A stretch of 64,000 nt of DNA from JAJDOD01 sp050299835 (GTDB lineage Bacteria > Pseudomonadota > Alphaproteobacteria > Rhodobacterales > Rhodobacteraceae). The first letter of the stretch is position 1. Every line of letters starts with the position of its first letter. Made by a program: the position numbers and the translations under genes. Of the stretch, positions 25,309 through 33,243 are shown piece after piece. The DNA lies in assembly GCA_050299835.1 (NCBI GenBank), contig JBNKWP010000018.1, forward strand, positions 1-64,000, written 5' to 3'. The notes beneath the pieces are model-generated. The model was not told the origin of the DNA. It saw nothing but the letters and a program-made list of their open reading frames with translations, and ran no database searches.

Positions 25309-25366
25309 CTCGTCCGGCGGCGGGTGAGAGACCCCGCGTCAAGCCCGGGGCGGTTGGGCGAGTGGG

Positions 25367-27802
25367 TCATTCCGCGGCCTCCAGTGTCAGGTCTGCAAGC
25401 GGCGCGAATTGCTCCGCCTCGTCTTGCTGCGCAAGTTCCGCCCAGGGGTCTTTCTGATAGATCGACTGGGACAGTTCGAAGGCAGCAACCAGACGTGCGC
25501 GTTCCGCGTCGTCGGTGAGCCGTTCCTTCACCCAGTCCAGCCCGACCTTGGCGATCCATTTGTAGGGCCGGTCGAGATACTTGGCGTTCTCGCGGTAAAG
25601 CTGGACAAAGGCGATGGTCCATTCCATCGCTTCGGCCTCGGTCGAAACCTTCACCAGCGGCTCGGTTTCCTTCAGGTCCATGCCCGCCGCGCCGCCGACG
25701 CCCACCTCAAACCCTGAGTCCACGCAGATCACGCCCACATCCTTGCAGGTCGCCTCTGCACAATTGCGCGGGCAGCCGGAGACGGCGAGCTTGACCTTAT
25801 GCGGGGTCCACGACCCCCAAAGCGCCTTCTCCAGCTTGATGCCAAGGCCCGTCGAATCCTGCGTACCGAACCGGCAATGGTCGGTGCCGACGCAGGTTTT
25901 CACGGTGCGCAGGCCCTTGGAATAGGCGTGACCAGAGACGAGGCCCGCCTTGTTCAGGTCGGCCCAGATTGCGGGCAGGTCCTCGCCCCTGATCCCCAAA
26001 AGGTCGATGCGCTGGCCGCCGGTGACCTTCACTGTCTGGGCGTTGTATTTCTCCGCCGCGTCGGCAATCGCACGGAGTTCGCCCGCCGTGGTGATGCCGC
26101 CCCACATACGCGGCACAACCGAGAATGTGCCGTCTTTCTGGATGTTTGCGTGCTTTCGTTCATTTACGAAACGCGACTGCGGATCGTCCTGATATTCCAC
26201 CGGCCAGTCAGCGAGCAGGTAGAAGTTCACCGCCGGGCGGCAGACATGGCAGCCGTTCGGGGTTTTCCAGCCGAGTTCCTGCCAGACCGCTGGTTGGGTC
26301 TTCAGTTCCTGGGACTTGATCAGGCGACGCACATCCTCGTGCGTCAGGTCGGTGCAGCCGCAGACCGGTTTCGCGGTCGGCAGTTCGAAATCGTCGCCGA
26401 GGGTGACGGCCAGCACCTGTTCCACCAGCCCGGTGCAGGTCCCGCAGGAGCCTGACGCCTTGGTGATGGCGCGGACCTCTTCCAGTGTCCCCGCCCCGCC
26501 TTCGATGGCCTCGACGATCTGACCTTTACATACGCCGTTGCAGCCGCAGATTTCTGCGTCAGCCGGTAAGGCTGCAACGGCCGCCATAGGGTCCAGCGCG
26601 GCCCCCCCCTGGAAGCTGGGACCGAAGATCAGCGTATCGCGCATCTCCGAGATGTCCTGGCCGTCCCTCATCAGCCCGAAGAACCAGTTGCCGTCGGCGG
26701 TGTCGCCATACATCACTGCGCCGATCAGTTTGTTGTCCTGCAGGACGAGACGCTTGTAGACGCCGCGTCCGGGGTCGCGGTAGACGATATCCTCCCGGTC
26801 GTCGCCATCGGCGAAATCGCCCGCCGAGAACAGGTCGCAGCCTGTCACCTTAAGTTTGGTGGACAACTGTTTGACTTCGAAGGCAGCGCTGTCGTTCAGA
26901 AGTGTTTTCGCCAGAACCTTGGCCTGATCGTAGAGCGGCGCGACGAGGCCGAAGACGTTGCCGTCGAATTCGACGCATTCGCCCAAAGCGAAGACGTTCT
27001 CGTCCGAAGTACAAAGCTGTGCGTCCACGTGGATGGCGCGGCCCACGGCCAGCCCGGCCTCCTTCGCCAGGTCCACCGCCGGGCGGATACCCACGGCCAT
27101 GACCACGATGTCGGCGTCAAGCACCGTGCCGTCCTCCAGTTCGACGCCTGCGACCTTTTCGGTGCCAAGGATTTGCTTGGTGGAGGCCTGCGTTTTCACC
27201 ACGATGCCGCGCCGCTCCAGGTCCTTGCGCAGCAGATACCCCGCCGCCTCGTCCAGCTGCCGTTCCATCAGGTGACCCATCAGATGCAGCACGGTGACCT
27301 CCATGCCGCGCAGGCGCAGCGCCGCCGCCGCTTCCAGCCCCAAAAGCCCGCCGCCGATGACCACGGCTTTCGAGCCGGGCTTGCCGGAGGCTTCGGTCAT
27401 CGCGGTGGTGTCTTCGAGGTCGCGGAAAGTCACGACTCCGGGGAGATCGTGGCCGGGGCAAGGGATGATGAAGGCCTGCGACCCGGTAGCGAAGACCAGC
27501 TTGTCGTAGGGGACATGGCCCTTTTCTCCGACCACCACCTTCAGTTCCCGGTCGATGGCGACGACCTTTTCGCCGAAGCGGCAGGTCACGTTGTGGGAAG
27601 CGTACCAGTCGTCGTCATGGGTGACGATTTCCTCGTAGCTCTTCTCGCCGGAGAGCACCGGGGAGAGCATGATGCGGTTGTAGTTTCCGCGCGGTTCGGC
27701 GTTGAAGAGCGTGACCTCATAGGCTTGCGCGTCGGCTTCGAACAGGTGTTCGAGTAGCCGTCCCGAGGCCATGCCGGCGCCGATGATGACGAGTTTTTGC
27801 AT
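25367..27802 (-). CDS. nirB: Nitrite reductase (NADH) large subunit
   Basis: NirB, 811 residues, reduces nitrite to ammonia in the cytoplasm with NADH, FAD, siroheme and a [4Fe-4S] cluster. Domains in order: FAD/NAD-binding (LVIIGAGMASGRLLEHLFE, then VIGGGLLGLEAAAALR near residue 150), BFD-type [2Fe-2S] near 415-465 (CGCNGVCKGQIVEAI, GSCGTCTGLVEQV), and sulfite/nitrite reductase domains from about 550 with cluster ligands in TCVGTDHCRFG and SGCPRNCAEATC. The start is ATG at 27802 with GAGGAGAACGCCC; the longer upstream frame overlaps the GAF-like gene in another phase and is a shadow. Confidence 0.96.
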   Translation of the reverse strand: MQKLVIIGAGMASGRLLEHLFEADAQAYEVTLFNAEPRGNYNRIMLSPVLSGEKSYEEIVTHDDDWYASHNVTCRFGEKVVAIDRELKVVVGEKGHVPYDKLVFATGSQAFIIPCPGHDLPGVVTFRDLEDTTAMTEASGKPGSKAVVIGGGLLGLEAAAALRLRGMEVTVLHLMGHLMERQLDEAAGYLLRKDLERRGIVVKTQASTKQILGTEKVAGVELEDGTVLDADIVVMAVGIRPAVDLAKEAGLAVGRAIHVDAQLCTSDENVFALGECVEFDGNVFGLVAPLYDQAKVLAKTLLNDSAAFEVKQLSTKLKVTGCDLFSAGDFADGDDREDIVYRDPGRGVYKRLVLQDNKLIGAVMYGDTADGNWFFGLMRDGQDISEMRDTLIFGPSFQGGAALDPMAAVAALPADAEICGCNGVCKGQIVEAIEGGAGTLEEVRAITKASGSCGTCTGLVEQVLAVTLGDDFELPTAKPVCGCTDLTHEDVRRLIKSQELKTQPAVWQELGWKTPNGCHVCRPAVNFYLLADWPVEYQDDPQSRFVNERKHANIQKDGTFSVVPRMWGGITTAGELRAIADAAEKYNAQTVKVTGGQRIDLLGIRGEDLPAIWADLNKAGLVSGHAYSKGLRTVKTCVGTDHCRFGTQDSTGLGIKLEKALWGSWTPHKVKLAVSGCPRNCAEATCKDVGVICVDSGFEVGVGGAAGMDLKETEPLVKVSTEAEAMEWTIAFVQLYRENAKYLDRPYKWIAKVGLDWVKERLTDDAERARLVAAFELSQSIYQKDPWAELAQQDEAEQFAPLADLTLEAAE

Positions 27803-27813
27803 GGGCGTTCTCC

Positions 27814-28743
27814 TCAGCAATACCAGGCGACGATGTGGGCGATCTCGCCGCCCTGATAGATCGGGAGCGCCACGACCGAGCCGTATCCGGCGGGGATGCC
27901 GGGGACGCCTGCGGCGGCGAGCGGCAGGCCGGTGCCCAGCACCTGGCCGATCAGCCCGGCCCAAGCGCGGGTGCGTTTTTCCTCTTCCTCGGACCAGAGC
28001 GGGCCTTCGTTGGCGCAGATGCCGTCGATCAGGACGGCTTCGTTGGCCGCACCCACCTTGGCGGTGCGGGCGTCCCAGATCTCGAAACGGCGAGCCAAAG
28101 GTGTGCCGCGGGCCGAGAGCAAGGTCAGGACATAGCTGCGGCCCAAGGGGACCGGGATCGGCAGGCCGAGGCCGGTGGTCAGGCCCGCCTTGCCGGCGCT
28201 GTCGGCGCGGATGAAGCGGTAGCCGGAACCCAGATCGCGCATCAGGATGGGCGTGTCGGAGGACCAGACGCCGCCCGGAAGCCCCTTCCCGCGCGGGAAA
28301 TGGGTGTGCTGGGAGACCCATTCGAAATGCTTGGCGGCACCGTAATAGCCATCGTCGAGCATCAGCAGGCCGTCGGCTTCCTTCCAGACCTCGATCGCGC
28401 CGGTGCGATCGCCGTCATCGCCGCAAAGCGTCACTAACACGGCTTTCAACGTGGCTCCGTCGAAGACCGGGATCGCGACGGCACTGGTCAGACCGGCGTC
28501 TTTCGCCACCTCGGTGCGTTTGAAATAGGACCCGTCGAAGGCCTTCAGAACCACCGGGCGGGCTTCAGCCCAGGCCTTGCCCGGCAGCCCCTCGCCCCTG
28601 GCGAATTCCTCGGCGCGGGAGGCTTCCTCGAAGGCTGTCAATTCGCCGTAGCTGCCTCCCCCCAGAACCAGCCGGTCGCCTTTGGGCACCCAGACTTCGC
28701 TGACCTGAATGAAGGTCTTTTCCCGTTCCAGAACCGTGTCCAT
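27814..28743 (-). CDS. GAF-like three-repeat protein of the nitrate operon
   Basis: A 309-residue protein embedded between the nitrate transporter ATPase gene and nirB. Three repeats of about 102 residues are visible, each opening with a similar strand: SEVWVPKGDRLVL (from residue 15), IEVWKEADGLLML (117) and FEIWDARTAKVGA (220). The first two share GLPGKAW/GLPGGVW and KDAGLTSAVAIPV/GKAGLTTGLGLPI, signatures of GAF-like sensor folds. No DNA-binding, kinase or membrane part is present. The start ATG 28743 overlaps the stop of the ATPase gene by one base (TGATG). A role in sensing or tuning nitrate uptake or nitrite reduction is inferred from position only; the product could also bind a cofactor. 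Confidence 0.82.
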   Translation of the reverse strand: MDTVLEREKTFIQVSEVWVPKGDRLVLGGGSYGELTAFEEASRAEEFARGEGLPGKAWAEARPVVLKAFDGSYFKRTEVAKDAGLTSAVAIPVFDGATLKAVLVTLCGDDGDRTGAIEVWKEADGLLMLDDGYYGAAKHFEWVSQHTHFPRGKGLPGGVWSSDTPILMRDLGSGYRFIRADSAGKAGLTTGLGLPIPVPLGRSYVLTLLSARGTPLARRFEIWDARTAKVGAANEAVLIDGICANEGPLWSEEEEKRTRAWAGLIGQVLGTGLPLAAAGVPGIPAGYGSVVALPIYQGGEIAHIVAWYC

Positions 28744-30440
28744 CACGCGGCTTCCTCCTGATCGGTGTCGTCGGATTGCGCGTCCGCTTCCGATTTCGGC
28801 GTTGCGCCGTGTTCGTATTCCTCAAGGAAGTTCAGAACCTGCTCGCGGTAGAGGTAATAATCGGGGTGTTCGAGTAGCGCCTTGCGGGTTCGCGGGCGCG
28901 GCAGATCGACATTGACGATCTTGCCGATGGTCGCTTTCGGGCCGTTGGTCATCATCACCACGCGGTCGGCCAGAAGGATCGCTTCGTCCACGTCGTGGGT
29001 GACGCAGATCGCGGTGACCTTGGTGCGGGACCAGACCTCCATCAGGACTTCCTGAAGCTCCCAGCGGGTGAGGCTGTCGAGCATCCCGAAAGGCTCATCG
29101 AGAAGCAGGAGCTTGGGCGAGAGAGCGAAAGCGCGGGCGATGCCGACGCGCTGTTTCATGCCGTTCGAAAGCTCGGCGGCGCCCTTGTCCATCGAGTCCG
29201 CAAGGCCGACCCGCTCAAGGTAGTATTCCACCACGTCCTGACGCTCGGCTTGGCTGGCGCGCGGATAGACCTTGTCGACGCCGATGGCGACATTCTCCTT
29301 CGCGGTGAGCCAGGGGAAAAGGTTCGGCGACTGGAACACCACCGCGCGCTCGGGATCGGCACCCTCCACATGGCGGCCGTCGAGCTTGATCGCGCCCTTG
29401 GAGATTTCGTTCAGGCCCGCCGCCATCGTCAGGACGGTGGACTTGCCGCAGCCGGAATGGCCGATCAGCGAGATGAACTCGCCCCGGTCGATCTTGAGGT
29501 CGAAATCCTCGACCACGGTGAGCGGTCCCTTCGGCGTGGGATAAATCTTGTGAAGCTGGGAGAAGTCGAGGAAGCGGTTGTCGATCAGCCCTTCCTGGGC
29601 CTGCGCAACCACCGCCGGAATCCCGTGGATCGGTGTCACGTCGGGCAACTGGCGCGTACCCTCGATCTTGGCCTCGATGCCCACATCCATCAGGTACTTG
29701 GTGACCTTGGCGCGAAGTTCCTTGAACGTGTCGTCATGGTTCATTTCCATCCGGTCGCGTGGGCGGGGGATGGTGACCTTGAACTCCTCGCCCAGCGTCC
29801 CGTCAGGGTTCAGCGCGATGATCCGGTCGGCCAAAACGATGGCTTCGTCCACATCGTTGGTGATGAGGACGCAGGTTTTCTTCTCCACCTCCCAGATATG
29901 CTCGATCTCGTCGGCAAGGTTGGCGCGTGTCAGCGCGTCAAGCGCCGAAAGGGGTTCATCGAGCAGCAGAACCTCGGGCGACATGGCGAGGGCACGGGCG
30001 ACATTCACCCGCTGGCGCATACCGCCGGACAGTTCCGCCGGACGGCGGGTCTTGGCGTGGCCAAGGCCGACCATGTCGACGTAAGTGTCCACCTTGGCCT
30101 GCTTTTCCTTCGCCGGCATTCCCTTGAAGATCGTATCGACGGCCAGCCGGACATTCCCGTCCACCGTCAGCCAGGGCATCAGCGAATAGCTCTGGAAGAT
30201 CACACCGCGTTCGGGACCGGGGCCGGTGATTTCCTTACCTTTGAAGGTAGCGCCGCCTTTCGTGGGCGTGTCGAGGCCTGCCAGCAGGTTGATCAGCGTC
30301 GTCTTGCCGGTGCCGGAGAAGCCGAGGAGGACGAGGAATTCGCCCTCCTCCACCTTCAGCGTGATGTCCTTCAGAACGTCGGTTTTGGCAGCGCCTTCAC
30401 CGTAGCTCTTGGAGACGTTTTCGAGTGTCAGGATGCTCAT
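28743..30440 (-). CDS. Nitrate ABC transporter, double ATPase (NrtC/NrtD-like fusion)
   Basis: A 565-residue protein with two complete ABC ATPase domains in tandem. The first has Walker A GFSGTGKTTL near residue 40, signature LSGGMRQRVNVARAL, and Walker B VLLLDEPLSALD. The second has GHSGCGKSTV near 330, signature LSNGMKQRVGIARAF, and LLLLDEPFGMLD. The linker of about 60 residues includes PRPRDRMEMNHDDTF. In cyanobacteria these are separate NrtC and NrtD; here one chain supplies both ATPases. The C-terminal regulatory NrtA-like domain of NrtC is absent. Start ATG 30440, four bases after the permease stop, replaces a longer frame that runs into the permease gene. Confidence 0.92.
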   Translation of the reverse strand: MSILTLENVSKSYGEGAAKTDVLKDITLKVEEGEFLVLLGFSGTGKTTLINLLAGLDTPTKGGATFKGKEITGPGPERGVIFQSYSLMPWLTVDGNVRLAVDTIFKGMPAKEKQAKVDTYVDMVGLGHAKTRRPAELSGGMRQRVNVARALAMSPEVLLLDEPLSALDALTRANLADEIEHIWEVEKKTCVLITNDVDEAIVLADRIIALNPDGTLGEEFKVTIPRPRDRMEMNHDDTFKELRAKVTKYLMDVGIEAKIEGTRQLPDVTPIHGIPAVVAQAQEGLIDNRFLDFSQLHKIYPTPKGPLTVVEDFDLKIDRGEFISLIGHSGCGKSTVLTMAAGLNEISKGAIKLDGRHVEGADPERAVVFQSPNLFPWLTAKENVAIGVDKVYPRASQAERQDVVEYYLERVGLADSMDKGAAELSNGMKQRVGIARAFALSPKLLLLDEPFGMLDSLTRWELQEVLMEVWSRTKVTAICVTHDVDEAILLADRVVMMTNGPKATIGKIVNVDLPRPRTRKALLEHPDYYLYREQVLNFLEEYEHGATPKSEADAQSDDTDQEEAA

Positions 30441-30444
30441 GGGA

Positions 30445-31521
30445 TCACCTGTGGTTCGTGAAGGTGAAGAGCGACTGCAGGGCGTACATGACGCGATCCA
30501 GCAGGAACCCGATGATGCCGATGGTGAGCACCGCCACCATGATCTTGGCGAGCGACTGGCTGGAGCCGTTCTGGAACTCGTCCCACACAAATTTGCCAAG
30601 GCCGGGGTTCTGGGCGAGCATTTCCGCCGCGATCAGGACCATCCAGCCGACACCGAGCGAGAGGCGCAGGCCGGTGAAGATCAGCGGCAGCGCCGAGGGC
30701 AACACCAGCTTGGTGATCTTGGTCCAGGTGCCCATCTTCAGCACCTTGGAGACATTGACGAGATCCTTGTCGATCGACGCCACGCCAAGCGCGGTGTTGA
30801 TCAGCGTCGGCCAGAGCGAGCAGAGCGTCACCGTGATGGCGGAGACGAGGAAAGACTTGGCGAAGAACCCGTCATTGGTGGCGTAGACCGCCGAGACGAT
30901 CATGGTGACGATCGGAAGCCAGGCCAGTGGCGAGACCGGTTTGAAGATCTGGATGATCGGGTTCAGCGCAGCGTTGGCTGTCGGTGAAAGACCTGCGGCG
31001 ATGCCGAGCGGGATGGCGACAGCCGACGCGATCAGGAAGCCGAAGAACACGGTCTGGATCGAGGTCCAAATCTGGCTGTAGTAGCTCGGCGCGCCGGTAT
31101 ATTCGCGGGCCACCGGTTCCTTGCCCTGCTCGATGCGGCGTTCGTTCAGTTGGGCGACCTTGGCGTCGAATTCGGCCTTCGCTTCCGCTTTCTGCAGGGC
31201 GTCCTGATGCAGGTTCACCGCCTCGGTCCAGACCTGCGCCGGTCCGGGGACTGCGCCGAGCGATGTCTGAACGGTGGGGGCGAGCGTGGCCCAGAGGGCG
31301 AGGAACGCGGCGATGGCCAGAAGCGGAACGCCGAGAAGCCTCCAGATTTCCGAGAACTGGGCCTGAGGATTGTCTCCGGCGGCGGCTTTCAGAACCGGCG
31401 TCATCCAGGACAGGCCAAGCACCTGGAACCAGCGGTCGGCCTTGTTGATGCGGGTGAAGAGCCGCTCGCGACGCGCTTCCTTGTCGGCGCCTGCGGTGAA
31501 GTTCGGATCGACGGCTGTCAT
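30445..31521 (-). CDS. nrtB: Nitrate ABC transporter permease (NrtB type)
   Basis: A 358-residue inner-membrane permease of the nitrate/taurine/sulfonate class. After a cytoplasmic N-terminal stretch, hydrophobic segments include VPLLAIAAFLALWATLA near residue 90 and a cluster from 180 to 350. The coupling EAA-like loop is seen near residue 260-275 (LVNVSKVLKMGTWTKI, LPSALPLIFTGLRLSLG). A large soluble loop between segments 1 and 2 (QDALQKAEAKAEFDAKVAQ) is longer than usual. It precedes the double ATPase by four bases and is separated from nrtA by a 22-bp-arm inverted repeat. Confidence 0.93.
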   Translation of the reverse strand: MTAVDPNFTAGADKEARRERLFTRINKADRWFQVLGLSWMTPVLKAAAGDNPQAQFSEIWRLLGVPLLAIAAFLALWATLAPTVQTSLGAVPGPAQVWTEAVNLHQDALQKAEAKAEFDAKVAQLNERRIEQGKEPVAREYTGAPSYYSQIWTSIQTVFFGFLIASAVAIPLGIAAGLSPTANAALNPIIQIFKPVSPLAWLPIVTMIVSAVYATNDGFFAKSFLVSAITVTLCSLWPTLINTALGVASIDKDLVNVSKVLKMGTWTKITKLVLPSALPLIFTGLRLSLGVGWMVLIAAEMLAQNPGLGKFVWDEFQNGSSQSLAKIMVAVLTIGIIGFLLDRVMYALQSLFTFTNHR

Positions 31522-31545
31522 GGGTTGGTTTCCTTTTGGCGGGGT

Positions 31546-31604
31546 GCCGGGCTGAAGCCCGGCCTACGCGTTTGGGTTCGGTGTAGGCCGGGCTTCAGCC
31601 CGGC
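31546..31604. repeat. Long inverted repeat between nrtA and nrtB
   Basis: Two perfect 22-base arms at 31546-31567 and 31583-31604 (outer ends GCCGGGCTGAAGCCCGGC and its complement) face each other over 15 bases. Each arm is itself palindromic, as in REP-type elements. Placed after the binding-protein gene, it could shield the nrtA message and leave nrtB at a lower level. Confidence 0.75.
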
Positions 31605-31612
31605 CATCTCGT

Positions 31613-32980
31613 TCACCCTTGCACTTCGTTGCCGACGACGGTCTGGCCGCTCTTCAACCCGATCGGCAGGCTTTCGAGATAGGCGTTGGGTTCGCGACCG
31701 TCGTAGGGAATGCCGTCGATGATGTCCTCGGCGGGCGTCACGGCCTTGTAACCGTCACTATCCCAGGGGAAATCGGCTTCATCGGCCAGGCCCTCATCGA
31801 CCAGAAGGCGGGCGGCTTCGAGGTAGATCCCGGGCTTGTACACGTCCCTGGCGACCTGGTGATACCACTCGTCCGACTGGGCTTCCGGGATCTGGCCCCA
31901 GCGGCGCATCTGGGTCAGGTACCAGATGGCGTCCGAATAGAACGGATAGGTCGCGTTGTAGCGGAAGAAGACGTTGAAGTCGGGAACCTCGCGCTTGTCA
32001 CCCTTTTCGTACTCGAAGGTGCCGGTCATCGAGTTGGCGATCACCTCGGCATCGGCGCCGACATATTCGGGGCGGGCGAGGATCTCGACCGCCTCAGCGC
32101 GGTTGGCGTTGTCGTTCTCATCCAGCCAGATCGCGGCGCGGATGAGCGCTTTGGTCACGGCGAGCGTGGTGTTAGGGTATTTCTCGGCGAATTCGGCGGT
32201 GATGCCGAACACCTTTTCCGGGTTGTTCTTCCACAGCTCGTAATCGGTGATGACCGGAACGCCGATGCCCTTGAACACGGCTTGCTGGTTCCAGGGTTCA
32301 CCCACGCAGTAGCCGTAGATGGTGCCGGCCTCCAAGGTCGCGGGCATTTGCGGCGGCGGGGTCACGGACAGCAGAACGTCCGCGCCGATCTGGCCGGTGA
32401 TGTTTTCAGGGCTGTAATAGCCCGGCTCCAGCCCGCCAGCCGCAAGCCAGTAGCGCAGCTCGTAATTGTGGGTCGAAACCGGGAAGACCATGCCCATGTT
32501 GAAGGGCTTGCCTTCGTTCTTGTACTGCTCGACCACCGGGGCCAGAGCTGAGGCGCTGATCGGGTGCTGCGGCAAACCGTCGGCATTGGTCGGGATGTTC
32601 GGTTTCATCGCCTCCCAGACCTCGTTCGACACGGTGATGCCATTGCCGTTCAGATCCATGGAAAACGGTGTGATAATATGGGCTTCCGTGCCGAAGCCGA
32701 TGGTGGCGGCAAGCGGTTGACCAGCCAGCATGTGGGCCCCGTCGAGCTGACCGTCGATGACGCCATCCAGCAGGACCTTCCAGTTGGCCTGCGCTTCCAG
32801 CGTGACGAAAAGCCCCTCATCCAGGAAGTAGCCCTGTTCATAAGCGACCGCGAGCGGCGCCATATCCGTCAGCTTGATGAACCCGAAGGTGAGTTCGTCT
32901 TTTTCCAGATCGAGTAGCTCGGCGGACGCGCCTGTCGCCATGACGGCGGAAAGCGTGATGCCGGTCAGAAGTCGCTTCAT
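31613..32980 (-). CDS. nrtA: Nitrate ABC transporter substrate-binding protein (NrtA/CmpA type)
   Basis: A 455-residue periplasmic nitrate-binding protein. The signal peptide MKRLLTGITLSAVMATGASA ends before ELLDLEKDE; there is no lipobox, so the product is soluble. The NrtA/CmpA core is clear: FIKLTDMAPLAVAYEQGYF near residue 35, LDGAHMLAGQPLAATIG near 80, and GYCVGEPWNQQAV near 220. Start ATG 32980 has GAGGAAGAAAAT upstream. Its leader carries the ANTAR target and attenuator described below, so its expression should depend on NasT. It is the first structural gene of the nitrate operon. Confidence 0.95.
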   Translation of the reverse strand: MKRLLTGITLSAVMATGASAELLDLEKDELTFGFIKLTDMAPLAVAYEQGYFLDEGLFVTLEAQANWKVLLDGVIDGQLDGAHMLAGQPLAATIGFGTEAHIITPFSMDLNGNGITVSNEVWEAMKPNIPTNADGLPQHPISASALAPVVEQYKNEGKPFNMGMVFPVSTHNYELRYWLAAGGLEPGYYSPENITGQIGADVLLSVTPPPQMPATLEAGTIYGYCVGEPWNQQAVFKGIGVPVITDYELWKNNPEKVFGITAEFAEKYPNTTLAVTKALIRAAIWLDENDNANRAEAVEILARPEYVGADAEVIANSMTGTFEYEKGDKREVPDFNVFFRYNATYPFYSDAIWYLTQMRRWGQIPEAQSDEWYHQVARDVYKPGIYLEAARLLVDEGLADEADFPWDSDGYKAVTPAEDIIDGIPYDGREPNAYLESLPIGLKSGQTVVGNEVQG

Positions 32981-33025
32981 ATTTTCTTCCTCATGCTTGC
33001 CGCCCTCTCGTTCGGGGCGGCCGGA

Positions 33026-33090
33026 AAACAAAAAAAGCCGCAAGACCTCGCGCTGGCACGTGTTGCGCAGCGGGGTCGAGCGGCTTTGCT
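33026..33090 (-). terminator. Intrinsic terminator (attenuator) in the nrtA leader
   Basis: Arms 33074-33087 and 33034-33047 pair over 14 positions with one 2-base mismatch (AAAGCCGC and GACC complements), with an inner CGCTG/CAGCG stem. On the minus strand the hairpin ends in GCGGC followed by a run of seven T. It lies about 46 bases before the nrtA start, where it would stop transcription unless antiterminated. Confidence 0.85.
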
Positions 33091-33117
33091 CGGGATCGCC
33101 CATCTTGGGAAATTCGG

Positions 33118-33172
33118 GAGAGCGCCATTGCTCTCAAGGACTTGATGGCCCGGATCGCGCGATCGATGCAAG
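33118..33172 (-). promoter_or_regulatory. Dual hexaloop hairpins, predicted NasT (ANTAR) RNA target
   Basis: On the minus strand, hairpin P1 has stem ATCG/CGAT (33164-33167 and 33154-33157) with the six-base loop ATCGCG, and continues outward through one mismatch. Hairpin P2 has stem GAGAGC/GCTCTC (33118-33135) with loop AATGGC. Both loops have A at position 1 and G at position 4, as in known ANTAR targets. The tandem pair lies upstream of the terminator and downstream of nasS, the expected layout for NasT-dependent antitermination. Confidence 0.78.
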
Positions 33173-33243
33173 ACGACCCTCAGCATTCACGGCTTGTATC
33201 CGGCGGCATGCTGCGCTGCGGCAATGAGTTGCACAAAAAACGG

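Noticed and set aside
33050..33070. Sigma-54 promoter-like TGGCAC...TTGC in the nrtA leader
   Set aside because: The spacer is only three bases on the plus strand and it lies within the terminator hairpin, so it cannot work as a -24/-12 element.
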